Below are positions 10,410 through 20,879 of a stretch of 64,000 nt of DNA, piece after piece. The notes below the pieces were generated by a model that did not search any database, was not told where the DNA came from, and saw only the letters and a program-made list of their open reading frames with translations. This stretch comes from Mauremys mutica. Lineage: Eukaryota > Chordata > Testudines > Geoemydidae. Positions within the stretch are counted from its first letter, which is position 1. Each line of letters opens with the position of its first letter. The position numbers and the translations under genes were made by a program. The stretch is taken from the NCBI RefSeq assembly GCF_020497125.1, contig NC_059079.1, positions 48,619,114 to 48,683,113 of the forward strand. The letters are read 5' to 3'.

Positions 10410-10791
10410 GCAGGGCCACCTGGAACGCAAGGGCTTTAGGGGCTGCAGGGCCCCAGGCTAAGGGGGCCCTGGGGCCATGCCCTGCAGCTCTAAAGCCCCT
10501 TTCGCAATGTGGCCCTGCGAGCACGGGCCGGAGGACTCAGGTGGAGCAGGGGCAGCCGCGCAGCCAGCGGCCGGAGAGAACCTGCGATTTCCCCTTCAAA
10601 GCGGCCCAGAGAGAAGCGGCACTTTGAAAGAGAAAGCGTCGCTTGTCTCCGGCCACTGGCAGCGTGGCTGCCCCTGTTCTTCCTGAGTCCTCCGGCCCGT
10701 GCTCGTGAAAGGGGCTTTAGAGCTGCAGGCCATGGCCCCAGGGCCCCCTTAGCCTGGGGCCCTGCAGCCCCTGCATTCCAGGTGGCCCTGC
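10410..10791. repeat. Large GC-rich inverted repeat (palindrome), 382 bp
   Basis: The left arm starts GCAGGGCCACCTGGAACGCA and the right arm ends as its inverse (TGCATTCCAGGTGGCCCTGC). The arms stay complementary through GCAGGGCCCCAGGCTAAGGG, GAGCACGGGCCGGAGGACTC and the inner CTTTGAA blocks, meeting near 10607-10612 with almost no spacer. Differences include a block of about 9 bases near 10427 and about 13 bases near 10505 present only in the left arm. A single strand could form a long hairpin. Open frames crossing it are structural by-products. Confidence 0.85.
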
Positions 10792-10959
10792 CCGCTGGGG
10801 TGGGGGCAGCTCCCAGAATCACGGCTCCCAGAATCGCGGCCATGGGGGTGATGCCGCGCTGCACAGAGCCACCTGCACACCCCCTGCACCAAACAGAAGC
10901 TGCCCCAGGTAAGTGCTCTGCACCTCCTGCCTGCCCCAGCCCTGAGCCTCCTCCTGCAC

Positions 10960-11115
10960 CCCCACCCTGAGTGCCCTCCTGCACCCTAACTCCCTCCCAG
11001 ACCCTGCACCCCACCCTGAGCGCCCTCCCGCACCCTAACTCCCTCCCAGACTCTGCACCCTACCTTGAGTGCCCTCCCACACCCTAACTCCCTTCCAGAT
11101 CCTGCACACCTAGTT
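10960..11115. repeat. C-rich minisatellite, about three units
   Basis: Units built on 'ccctcc(t/c)gcaccctaactc' plus 'cctcccagaccctgcacccc' and 'accctgag' repeat with a period of about 49 bases at roughly 10970, 11018 and 11067, decaying at the end. A similar but longer C-rich array fills the hAT element at 29043-29973. Confidence 0.7.
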
Positions 11116-11321
11116 CTGAGCCCCAGGGATAAGCCAGGGGCACCTCCATACAGTACCATACAGTATATAATGCCTTTTGTCTGACACAAAAAAATTTCCT
11201 TGGAACCTAACCCCCCACATTTACATTAAATCTTATGGGAAAATTGGATTTGTTTAACATCATTTCACTTAAAGTTGCATTTTTCAGGAACATAACTACA
11301 ACGTTAAGTGAGTAGTTACTG

Positions 11322-11809
11322 TATTTGATAGTTATGGTTGCAGGTTTGCTTCTGCTCCGACTGGAAGAAATGGCAAAACTCCCATTAGTCCACAGTGTGA
11401 CCAGGAACTGGCCATGTTTTCTGACAATACTGGTATAGTTATGACATAAAAAACTGTAATCTTACCAAATCTTTTTTCCCCCTTTGGTAATTTCGTTTAT
11501 AGCCCGAATTTGATGTAAATGGTCCCACACTGGTTTTGAAACTTTACTCTTTTAACTAGAATTAGTCTGGGGACAAATGACAAACTGACATCAGAATTTC
11601 TCAGCAATATGATATACCTGTATTTTAATTATCATGACAAAATTGCTACAATGTCTATATTTGGAGGGCCAGATCTGCTACCCTTACTGACTTTCAGTAA
11701 TACCTTGCTCCGTGAGTAGTCACATTGAAATTAATGTGGGTGAAATCCTCACCCCATTGAAGACATTGGGAGTTCTGCCAATAACTTTTGTGGGGCCAGA
11801 ATTTCATTC
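11322..11809. other. No gene seen; old repeat fragment near 11665-11775
   Basis: Unique-looking sequence followed by 'agggccagatctgctaccct' and 'ccccattgaagacattggga', degenerate pieces of the ancient palindromic repeat noted at 4905. Confidence 0.4.
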
Positions 11810-12379
11810 AATGAGACATTGGAGGGGCATGCGAGAAGCTGGGAGCAAGAGGCATGCAAGGAGCTGAGAGTGAGAGGGTGTGTGTATTGCTGGAGGACTG
11901 AGTAAATACGCTGTCTGGCATCAGGAAGAAGGTCCTGTGGTGAGGATACAGAAGATGTTGGGAGGAGGCTATGGGAAGTAGCCCAGGGAGTTGTAACTGT
12001 CACACAGGTGTTCTACGAAACACTGTAAACAGCTGTGATCCACAGGGCCCTGGGCTGGAACCCAGAGTAGAGGACGGGTCTGGGTTTCCCCCATCTCCCC
12101 AACTCTATTGGATACAGGAGGAGTTGACCTGGACTGTGGGTCCCACCAGAAGGGAAGGTCCCTTACCTATCCCCTGACCCACTAGGTGGGTCAGCAGAGA
12201 CTGTGGGGATTGTTCTCCTCCCTTTCCCCATGCTGGCCAGTGATAAGGTTAGCTGAGTGAACAGCATGTTTGAGCCACTAGCAAAAGTGGCCAAACTGAG
12301 GGCTGCTGTGAATCTCTGAGGCGAGCAAATCCGCCAATAAGCGCTGGACCCACCTCGGCAGAGGAGGAACTTTGTCACA
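11810..12379 (+). mobile_element. LTR fragment, 3' portion
   Basis: The sequence from 'aggcatgcaaggagctgaga' through 'cacagggccctgggctgga' to the end 'gaggaggaactttgtcaca' has the composition and CA terminus of a retroelement LTR in plus orientation. It resembles, in order of motifs, the LTR at 24431-25863 (stretch 'ctggaagccagactagagggcaggc'). No start or duplication was found, so this is a partial copy. Family unknown. Confidence 0.5.
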
Positions 12380-13205
12380 ATATATACCAGTAAATTAGTC
12401 TTTAACAGGTGAATGGCTTAACAGAACAAGAGAGATGACTTACAGATGTGGATAACATCTTTCCAACTGCCTTTTTTCCTACCTTTGAAGTTTTCAGCTG
12501 GGATGGCTACAAGCCAGCCCTGGGGCTATTGATAAAATGAGTTAAGAATAGATTAAAACATTTCCTAGTGATGTATAATGTTTCTCTGTTGACAGTGTTA
12601 TTTTTCCATCATCCCCTTAAACCATCCAGACAGAATTTCTTAACCCAGTTGAAAAATTACTCATGCTCTTTTATTATTATTAGTTCATTTTATGTGTCTT
12701 GTGACAGGTTTATTTTTAGACAATTTTTTTAGGGTCTGACCCTGGACTAGAAAGTGTAAGATTTTCTTATAAGGCTATGACTGTGAGCTGAGATTTAACA
12801 GCCAGCTAGGTAACTGGGATGCTCAATTCCCATTAATTTTAGGCAGCTTTAAAAATCTCAGTCTGTCTAGATTAGTTGCTGTGCAGTTTCAGACCAGATG
12901 TATTATTCATAGGGTGTCTTTTGTTCTCATCTTGATCCCCCCTCCCCATCTCTATTCATCATAAATATTGATTTGCTATAACCCAAAAGCTTTGGGATTT
13001 CCTGGAAAAATGAAACAACCTTTGATCTCTACGAGAAGAATTGTGATGGGAGCTCATGGTCAAGAGGGCATGAATTTCGAAGTAATCTGCCATAAAGTGT
13101 AAAGCAATTGAGGCAATCATCCATTATCATAGAACTGTGTAATAACCATGGGAAAAAGGAGTTTGAAGGGTGCAAAATGACTCTGTCCCTATGAATACTA
13201 TAAGG
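12380..13205. other. No gene or clear repeat seen
   Basis: AT-rich, stop-rich sequence without recognisable motifs. Confidence 0.45.
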
Positions 13206-13211
13206 ATTCGT

Positions 13212-13492
13212 CATTGCTACTGTAATCCAAACAACAATAGTAATGCCTAGAGACCCTAATCAAGACTGGGATCCCATTGTGCTAGGCACAGTACAAACAC
13301 ATAGTAAGAGACAGTCTCTGCCCTGAAGAGTCTGAAGTTTGAATAGACAAGACAGTTAAAAAAGGTGTGAGAAAGGAAGGATTATTATTGCCATTTTACA
13401 GATAGGGAAATGGAGGAGTAAGTGACTTGCCCAAGGTCACATGGGAAGTTTAAAGCGAGAGCTGGGAACTGAATCCAGATTTCCTGAGCCCT
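13212..13492 (-). mobile_element. MIR-like SINE (antisense)
   Basis: Plus-strand 'cccattgtgctaggcacagt' and later 'gccattttacagatagggaa' plus 'gtgacttgcccaaggtcaca' are the reverse complement of the SINE tail and core, in the order expected for an antisense copy with most of the element kept. Confidence 0.7.
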
Positions 13493-13494
13493 AG

Positions 13495-13759
13495 CTCACT
13501 TAAAATTTTCGGTTGACATAGCTACAGAGCTCAGGAGTGTGAAAAATCCACACCTCTGCCTGCCGTAGCTATGCCATCCTAAGCCCCAGCATAGACATAG
13601 ATAGGTCAACGGAAGAATGCTTGTGTCAACCTGGCTACCATCGCTTGGGGAAGTGGTGTTTCTACAGCAATGGAAAAACCCCATTTGGATCTAAACTACG
13701 GGGTTACAGCGGCGCTGTAGCTGTGCCGCTCTAGCACCTGTAGCGTAGACCTGGCCTTA
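13495..13759. mobile_element. MITE with 'tagacctggccttа'-type terminus, left end degraded
   Basis: The right end 'gtagcgtagacctggcctta' is the inverted form of a terminus common to small PIF/Harbinger-like MITEs in this kind of genome. The interior has a short hairpin: 'gacatagctacag' and 'tgccgtagctatgcc' around 'aggagtgtgaaaaatccacacct'. The left terminus is not recognisable, so the start is approximate. Confidence 0.5.
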
Positions 13760-13924
13760 GTAGTTTAACCACAAGAGCATCCTTCTTTTCTAATGTGTTG
13801 CAATGAATATAGAGTGATAAAGTGATAGAATAAAAACTCAAATTCTCTGAGTGACAACAGTGCAACTTTTTCTAACCCATACAAATGAAGAAAGGGAGAG
13901 AGTGCAAAAGGCATGAGTCAGGAC

Positions 13925-14098
13925 TTCTGGATCCAGCAGTAAGCTCTGCCTGTATGACTTGCAGTCACGCACCCTGTCTGGACCTCAGTTTTTGCAACTG
14001 TACAATGAATATAGCTGTCTCCCAAGGGTATTGTGGGCATTACTTAACTAATGTCTGTGAAGAACTAAGAGATCCTGAGATGTAAGGTCTATATCAAT
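13925..14098 (+). mobile_element. MIR-like SINE fragment (sense)
   Basis: 'ggacctcagtttttgcaact' is a diverged SINE core and 'gtgaagaactaagagatcct' with 'aaggtctatatcaatactaa' matches the tail, in sense order. Old and diverged. Confidence 0.5.
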
Positions 14099-14535
14099 AC
14101 TAAATATTTTAAATGTTCAGTGCCTCTCCCCTGTCGCTCATCCAACCTATTTAACTTCCAATTCTTGTGTAGGATAACATCAGACTTAATTGGAAGTCTC
14201 ATAAAAGTGGGAAATATGATGGTTTCTCTTAATTAATGCCGTTATCTTTATGGAAACAATTGATGCCTTGTCAATGTACTGGCTGAATGTCAAAGGAAGT
14301 TGTTATTTAAACGTTCTAGCACTAGAAAATGCGGTTTGGGAAGAAATAAATTGAACTCTATAAGATTAAGTGCAGGATGAATATAGAAACCAGATAATGC
14401 TGGTAACACTTATAAAGGCAAAGTAATAAATCATTGACGATAACAAATATACAGTAATAGATATACAGGCTACGCAATCAAAAATAGAAAATAGCTCCAT
14501 GCTACTGAGGGACTATACGGTGATTTACATCTAGC

Positions 14536-15162
14536 TTTGGCCTGTAAGGCCAAATGCCTTACAGAAGTCTAAGTATATTACGTCAGCACTATTACCTTTA
14601 TCAACCAAACTTGTAATCTCATCAAAAAAATATCAAGTTAGTTTGACAGGATCTATTTTCCATAAACCCATGTTGATTGTCATTAATTATATTACTCTCC
14701 TTTAATTCTTTATTAATCAAGTCCCTTATCAACTGTTTCATTATCTTGCCTGCAATCTATGTGAGACTGACAGATCTTTAATTACTCTTTTTAAATACTG
14801 GCACAACATTAGTTTTCTTCCAGTCTTCTGAAACTTCCCTGGTGTTCCAAGACTTATGGAAAATCACCCGTAATAACCCCGTGAGTGCTTCAGCCAGCTT
14901 ATTAAAAACTTTTGGATGCAAGTTATCTGGACCTGCTGATTTTAAAAAAACTTCAGTAGCTGTTGTTTAACACCTCCCAAGATACTAGTGAGGTGGAAAG
15001 AATGTTATTATATGATATAACTACATCATCTGATTTTTTCCCAAATACAGTATAGAAATATTGATTGGACAGTTCTGCCTTTTCTGCATTATTACTGATA
15101 ATTCTACCCTTTCCATCTAGTAATGGACCAATGCCATCATTAGGATTCTTTTTGCTCCTAAT
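14536..15162 (-). mobile_element. CR1 LINE, antisense, segment 1 of 3
   Basis: From 'ggcctgtaaggccaaatgcc' through 'tttccataaacccatgttga' to 'tttttgctcctaat' this is the reverse complement of CR1 coding sequence. On the minus strand it gives short reverse-transcriptase-like pieces broken by stops. It is interrupted at 15162 by a solo LTR; the next CR1 bases resume at 15813 and again at about 22096 after a DIRS insertion. Confidence 0.75.
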
Positions 15163-15812
15163 TGTAGCGGGGTGATTAGCTGCTCCAGCCCTGACAGGGT
15201 TAAAACCACCCCTGGGAGAGGGCTGAGAGAAAAGCTTGGCTGATTGGGAAGCAGCCTCAGCTGGAGGACACACCCCAAACAGACCCAGCTGGCCCTATAA
15301 AGGTCAGGGCAGTCAAAAGATCAGAGGGAGTAGGGCCTGGCTGCCCAGCAGAAAGGGTACTAGGAGTGAAGCAGGGCTGGGGAAAGCCAGAGGAGCAGGG
15401 GAGCTACTGGCTGGCAACTCCCCAGGCTGCAAGGCTTTTTTAAGGCCTAAAAAAGTACTGGGTGGTAGAGGAAGGCAGCAGGTCCAAACCCCCTTATCTG
15501 TGATGAGTGGCTTATACTGCAGTCTGCCCCCAGGGAGTGGGGCTAGATGGTGACTGGCAGTAGCCCAGACTGAGGTGAGGTGGGGTTAGTGGGTGGGGGT
15601 TCCCCTGGGTGGGGAGACCCAGAACCTGAGAGTGTGGGGGTACTGCCAGGGGGGCAGCAGCCCAGAGAAAGGGGGACCGAGGTCCGTGAGGGGCATGGGG
15701 GCCAGCAGCAAGCAGGACCCCGGTCTGCACAGGGTGCTCTGGGCTGGAAATCGAGCTAATTCCCTGAGAGACCAGCAGGAGGTGCCGCAGGGGTGAGTCC
15801 CGCATCTTTACA
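15163..15812 (+). mobile_element. Solo LTR with perfect 5-bp target duplication
   Basis: A 650-bp LTR starting TGTAGCGGGGTGATT and ending CATCTTTACA, so it has TGTA...TACA termini. It is flanked by CTAAT at 15158-15162 and CTAAT at 15813-15817. A TATA box (TATAAA, 15296-15301, context GGCCCTATAAAGG) sets the orientation as plus. No internal retroviral or Ty3 sequence is attached, so it is a recombination remnant. It sits inside an antisense CR1 copy. Confidence 0.85.
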
Positions 15813-15867
15813 CTAATATACTTAAAACATTCTTTCTTACTGTCATTAACACAGCTGGACATATATT
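15813..15867 (-). mobile_element. CR1 LINE, antisense, segment 2 of 3
   Basis: 'aatatacttaaaacattctt' and 'tcattaacacagctggacat' continue the CR1 copy directly after the solo LTR. The segment is cut at about 15867 by the left end of the DIRS element. Confidence 0.7.
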
Positions 15868-16075
15868 TCTTCTTCAAGTGATTGCTCATGTGTATTCCAC
15901 AATAGGTGTGTGTGCTTGCAACATGCACCGGTGCTGGAAGTTTTTCCCTTAGCAGTACCCATAGGGGAGCGCCCCTAGCAACACCTGGAGTGGCACCTCC
16001 ATGGTGTGGTATAAGGGTTGCTGCGTGCTCCCACCTTCCCCAGTTCCTTCTTGCCACCAGTGAAGGTGCTTCAGA
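15868..16075. repeat. DIRS left inverted terminal repeat
   Basis: It includes 'attgctcatgtgtattccac', 'aataggtgtgtgtgcttgc', 'gcaccggtgctggaagtttt', 'ctggagtggcacctcc' and 'agttccttcttgcca'. Each has an inverted partner in 21885-22095. The outermost ~30 bases present at the right end (inverse of 'aaaggtaactgtctttt') are missing here, so the left end may be trimmed. Confidence 0.8.
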
Positions 16076-16246
16076 ACTGCTCTGCTCCATCTTTGCTGCA
16101 GCTCTTTCCCAGAACTCTTGTTTGTTCAGTGTATAGTACTTGTAGTTACTAGTTTGATTAGTTTTGGTTTAGTTTAGTTAGTGCGCCCAGGCCAGGGCAT
16201 GCCCTGCACCCTGGGTTTTAAGTCGTGCAACACTTGTAGGTGATCG

Positions 16247-19147
16247 ATGCCAGTGAGTGATCTGCACGTGGACTGTTTACGCTGTTTGGGTGAAACCCAT
16301 CTCAGCGATCGCTGCAAGATTTACAAGTCGTTCAAGCCTCGGACCACGACAGAGAGAGACATTAGGCTCTGGGCCATCCTGATGAAGTCGGCGTTGACCC
16401 CGACTCTGGCGTTGACCCCGACTCTCCAAGTCAGCACCGGGTACCGCGGTGTTGGTGCGCGACGACCCCCTGGTGCCATCTACCAGTTGGCACTGCTCCT
16501 CGTCCGCAGGGTACTCCAAGAAGGCTAAGAAAAGGCCTTCCCCATTGTGGCACCGGAGCAAGACTGGGGGAGAGGCTAGACCCATGTTGGGCAGTCCTTG
16601 GAGCCCACTGGTCTCTAGGCCTCCAACTGAGGTTGAGTGGAGTAGCCTGGCCCATTTGGAGCAGGCTTCCCCGGATGTCCGGATGTCCTCCACGCCGGAG
16701 GCCCTGCAAGCGACCTGGGACATTATGTCCATGCCAGTTCCAGGAGCACTGCCAATGTTTGCCCCGCAGTCCAGAGGCAAGCCGCTGCTGGGATCTCCAC
16801 AGTCGCTCCCAACTCAGTACTGGTCACGGTCGAGGGAATGTTCCCAACGCCGATCACCGCTCAGCAACCGTCTCGTGCATAGTCCACGCAGGTTGCCATC
16901 GACCCCCACCAGGTTGTCTGGCTGGGTTCTGACTGACAGAGACTGGCTGGCACCGCTCTGCCTCAAGGAGTGGACACCGACGGGACCGAAGCAGACACTG
17001 CCGAAGGCCCTTGTCTCAGAGGGGCTATCATAGCCAATCATGATACGAACACCATTCCTGTTCATCGTCTCGCTCCAGGAGCCCACCATGGCACCTCTCC
17101 CGCAGCCCCAGGTGTCGATCGCTGGCACCTCGCCAGCACGGATCCACCCGCCGTAGCCGATCGCAGAGCAGCTGCTACCGGCAGTACCATTTCTCCACAT
17201 CGGGATCATGGTCTCATCGTCAGCACCGCTCCTGGCACCGCCGCTCCTCCCGGTCGTATGTCAGCGGCAGGTCGTATGTCAGCCCGGCCTCCCTTTCTAG
17301 TCGTCCATCGATAGGTCAGGCCAGCCAGGATGAACGGCCTGCTCCGCCGGTGCCAGAGCAGGTGCAGTGGCACTGGACTCCGTGGCCGGCACAGTGGTAC
17401 TAGTGGGCACCATGGCCCCTGACACAGCCCCTGGTGGAGGCTCACTTGGTGGTTGGAGCCTGTGGCAAAGTACCTGCTTCTCCTCAGCTGGCTCAGTCCC
17501 TTTTTGCCTTGGAGACACAGGCTTGGGCAAAGCAAAGTCCTTCCCGGTCATGCAGGGTCTGGCTGATCCTCCTCTCAGTCAGTCCCTTGCTGTTTTTCTC
17601 CCCTTCTGGGGACAGAGTGCAGTCTTCCTTGCTGGAAGAGGGCAGAGTCTTGCTGCACCTACTCACTGGCAGCTTTTCTGCTTCTCTCACTCCCCCCCTG
17701 TTTCCCTGCCAGGGAGGGTTTAAAAAGGTCGCCAGCAATTGGGGCCAGCTGAACCTAATTAGTTCCCTGGTAACCCCTGTTCCAGCTGAACCTAATTTCT
17801 CCATGGCTATCTCTCCTCAATGGATAGGGAGAGGCCTTTTAACCTCCCTGGGACTAATTCCTACCCCTCCCTTTGTAGCCATTTGGCCTGGGTTTGCCAC
17901 AAGCCTCAGAATGGCCATTGGCCTCCCTCTGCCAGACTCCAAGGAAGGAGTCAGTGGGATGTGCATCTTCAGGGCCGTGCCCAGAAAGTGATCAGGTGGT
18001 GGATCCTCCGGTGCCTGTGGACATGCAAAGTACTGTGCCTGCCTCCTCACCCTCCCCTGATGAGGTGATTATGGCCCCTCCTCCCTCTGTCCTGCAGGAG
18101 GACTCTAAAGCCCAGCAGGAACAATTGAAAAGGGTGGCGTCAAGCCTCCTCCTTCAGGCAGAGGAGGTGGAGGAGCCCTCAGACTCCCTTTTTAATTTCT
18201 TGTCCGCCTAGGTACCAGGCACTGTGGCCTTGCCACTCCACAAAGGGGTGGCAAAAATTTCAAATGCCCTGTGGCAAACCCTGGCTTCATTGCCCCCCTT
18301 CTCTAAGAGAGCAGAACACAAGTATTTTGTGCCCGCCAAGGGACATGAATACTTATACACCCACCCTGCTCCTAACTCCTTGGTGGTCGAGTCAGTCAAC
18401 CAGAGGGAGTGGCAGGGCCAAACAGCCCCCACTCCAAAAAATAAAGATTCATGGAGGGTGGATTCATTAAAGAGAAACATTTATTCATCCTCGAGCTTCC
18501 AGTTATGAATGGCGAACCACCAGGCTCTCCTGGGCCGGTATGAGATGAATCTGTGGGGTTCTCTGCTCAAGTTCGAGGACTCTCTCCAGGAGTGTGACAG
18601 GAAAGAGTTCATAGCTTTAGTGGAGGAGGGTACAGCTGCTGCATCGGATGCAGCGGACACAGCTGCACGGTCCATGGCCTCCGCGGTGTCCATGAGAAGG
18701 ACGTCGTGGCTCCTGCTGTCTGGGCTGTCCAGTGAGGTGCAGACCTCCCTGCAGGACCTCCTGTTTGACGGCAAGGCTCTGTTTGCGGACATAAAACTGC
18801 ATGGCCTGAAAGAGTCCTGCACTACACTTAAGACTCTTGGCCTCTATGTTCCGGCTCCAGCTAGACCTAAGTTTAAGCCGCAGCAGGCTCCCACCCGGCC
18901 ACCCACTCTAAATACAAGCCTCTTTATAAAAAGTTGTGGGACTATAAGATACGCCCACAGAGGCAGTCTCGGTCTGCCCCCTAGCCTGGGTCCTCTAAGG
19001 GCAAATAGGCAGGGAAACAGCAGTTTTGACGGGAAGCCCGGGGGTGACCTACGAGTTCACATCAGGGATCCACCCACAATAAATCTTCCCTTCTCCAACC
19101 AGTTGTGTGCTTTTCTCCCGGAGTGGTCGCGGCTGACCTCGGACTGA
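16247..19147 (+). pseudogene. DIRS gag-like gene, interrupted by a solo LTR and stops
   Basis: The start, MPVSDLHVDCLRCLGETHLS, carries a zinc-knuckle-like CxxC...H...C cluster. A middle part is rich in Ser, Arg and Pro. After the LTR at 17461-17901 one frame runs from about 17902 to 19147 with stops only at 18209-18211 (TAG) and 18506-18508 (TGA). It contains the capsid-like run KYFVPAKGHEYLYTHPAP, then NHQALLGRYEMNLWGSLLKF and an Ala-rich helix region (AAASDAADTAARSMASA). The LTR plus its duplication adds 445 bases and so also shifts the frame. Function is inferred from position and from similarity to gag proteins of turtle DIRS elements that I recall; it does not encode a working protein. 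Confidence 0.7.
17461..17901. mobile_element. Solo LTR inside the DIRS gag gene
   Basis: A 441-bp insertion starting TGTGGCAAAGTACC and ending GGGTTTGCCACA, with 9-bp inverted ends TGTGGCAAA/TTTGCCACA. It is flanked by AGCC at 17457-17460 and AGCC at 17902-17905. TG...CA ends and a 4-bp duplication indicate an LTR rather than a DNA transposon. Orientation is uncertain: 'gtttaaaaagg' at about 17718 is TATA-like on plus. It is the youngest event at this locus, since it lies within the DIRS element. Confidence 0.75.
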
Positions 19148-20040
19148 TGGGTCATCAGCACCATCTCCCGAGGCTACACCCTCCAGTTTACCTCTACCCC
19201 GCCCAACCACCTTCAACCCCCGTCTCTCCTGGGGGACTTCCTCTCATGAGACCCTGCTCTGGCAGGAGGTGGGGTGGCTCCTTGGCCTAGGAACGGTGGA
19301 AGTGGTGCCAGCAGAGTTTAAATGCAAGGGGTACTACTCCTGCTATTTCCTTATCCTGAAGGCCAATGCGGGGCTCAGGCCCATCCTGGACCTGCGAGGC
19401 CTGAACCAGTACATGGTGAAGCTCGAGTTCTGCATGGTCTCCCTGGCCTCCATCATTCCCTCCATGGTCACAGGTGCTTCCACCGTTTCACGGTTGGACA
19501 GGAACACTACCAATTTACGGTCCTCCCATTTGATCTGTCCACTGCCCCCAGGGTTTTTACGAAGTGTATGTCTGTGGTGGCGGCCTACCTCAGGAGCCGT
19601 GAGGTCCAGATCTTCCCCTACCTGGACAACTGACTGGTCAAGGGCAACTCCTGGTTGCAGGTGCGGGATCACGTGGTGCTCCTTCTGTCCACGTATGCCA
19701 CTCTGGGCCTGTTGGTAAACGACACTAAGTCCACATTGGTCCCTGTACAACACAGAGTTTATCGGGGCAGTCCTGGATGCCACGTCGGCCAGAGCCTCCC
19801 TCCCACCGGACAGGTATGAGACCCTGAAAGCACTCATTGACACCATCACAAGGTTTCCAGTGACAACAGCCAGTCTCCAGCTCTTAGGTAACATGTCGGC
19901 GTGCACATATGTGGTTCGCCATGCTATACTCAGGATGAGGCCCCTCCAGCTCTTGTTGGCCTCAGTGTTCTCCCAGGCCAGAGACAGGATGAACAAGGTC
20001 CTCACTGTGCCCAAACTGGTGATCGCCTCCCTATGATAGT
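19148..20040 (+). pseudogene. DIRS reverse transcriptase, frameshifted and active-site damaged
   Basis: Fragments give the fingers and palm of a DIRS/Ty3-like reverse transcriptase: GYYSCYFLILKANAGLRPIL, DLRGLNQYMVKLEF, then HRFTVGQEHYQFTVLPFDLS and TAPRVFTKCMS. The frame changes near 19245 and again near 19480. The block that should carry the first catalytic Asp is missing between ASIIPSM and HRFTVGQ. The Y-L-D-D box at about 19619-19633 reads Y-L-D-N followed by a TGA. Downstream, the frame RASLPPDRYETLKALIDTIT runs to a double stop near 20032-20037. It cannot be active. Confidence 0.85.
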
Positions 20041-20516
20041 GGTCCTCCCCGGGAAACATGCTCTGTGGGGTCCTGTTTAGAGGCAGGCCCCTGTCGATGG
20101 AACTGGTGTCCGATGCATTGGACCTGGGGTGGGGAGCCCATGTGAGAGACGTTCAGACACAAGGTCTGTGGTCTGCACCGGACCTGGCCCTCCACATAAA
20201 CGTCAAGGAGCTCTGGGTGGTCCGGCTGGCGTGTGTGGCCTTCTGCTCGCACCTGGAGGGCAGGGTGGTCAGGGTTCTCATGGACAACACAGCCTCAATG
20301 TTTTACATCAACAGGCAAGATAGGGCCCTATCCTCTGCCCTCTGCCGCGAAGCCCTCAAGCTGTGGGACTTCTCTATAGTCCACAACATTTGCCTACAGG
20401 CCTACCATCTACCGGGCACCTGGAAGTTGCAGGCAGATTGCTTGAGTAGGGACTTCTCTCAGCACAAGTGGTCTCTTCCCCACTCTTGGAAAAGTCTGTG
20501 CACCATCTCTGGGTGA
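20041..20516 (+). pseudogene. DIRS RNase H domain
   Basis: An open stretch from 20058 to the TGA at 20514-20516 encodes an RNase H-like domain with all expected acidic positions: Asp in SDALDLGWGAHV, Glu in INVKELWVVRLA, Asp in VLMDNTASMFYINRQ and Asp in LQADCLSRDF. It would have removed RNA from the RNA/DNA hybrid during replication of the element. The domain itself is intact, but it is separated from the reverse transcriptase by stops at 20032-20037. Confidence 0.85.
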
Positions 20517-20879
20517 ACTCCCTAGGTGGACCTGTTCGTGACTCAACAGAACCATTGCTGTCCACGGTTCTGCTCCGGGGTTGGAGGGAGGTGCTATCTC
20601 CAATGCCTTCCTCCTATCCTGGTCAGGCCAGTTTCTCTATGCCTTTCCCCGGTTCCTGCTGATTGGCTAGGTCCTGGAAAAGATAAAGACGGATAGGGCC
20701 CAGGTCCTCCTGATTGCCCCGGCATGGCCCAGCCAGCATTTGTATGGGACTCTCACAAGCCTGGTGGTTGCCCTGCCATGGCCATTACCGTCCCGCCAGG
20801 ACCTGATCTCCCAGGACCAGAGTCGTCTCCTCCACCTCAACCTAGCAGCACTCCACCTCACAGTGTGGCTTCTCAATGG

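Larger units (their letters stand above)
10124..11321. mobile_element. Tigger/pogo-like non-autonomous DNA transposon (copy A)
   Basis: A 1198-bp element beginning CAGTAACTCCTCACTTA and ending with the inverted match TAAGTGAGTAGTTACTG, flanked on both sides by TA (10122-10123 and 11322-11323), the target site of Tc1/mariner/pogo elements. The subterminal 'ttcaggaacataac' and 'cttaacgttgt' resemble Tigger-type ends. There is no transposase; the interior is a GC-rich palindrome (10410-10791) and a C-rich tandem repeat (about 10960-11110). A second copy at 33056-34422 shares both ends but has a different interior. Confidence 0.75.

Noticed and set aside
10216..11189. Open frames of 120-174 codons on both strands
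   Set aside because: They translate the arms of a GC-rich palindrome and a C-rich minisatellite inside a Tigger-like element.
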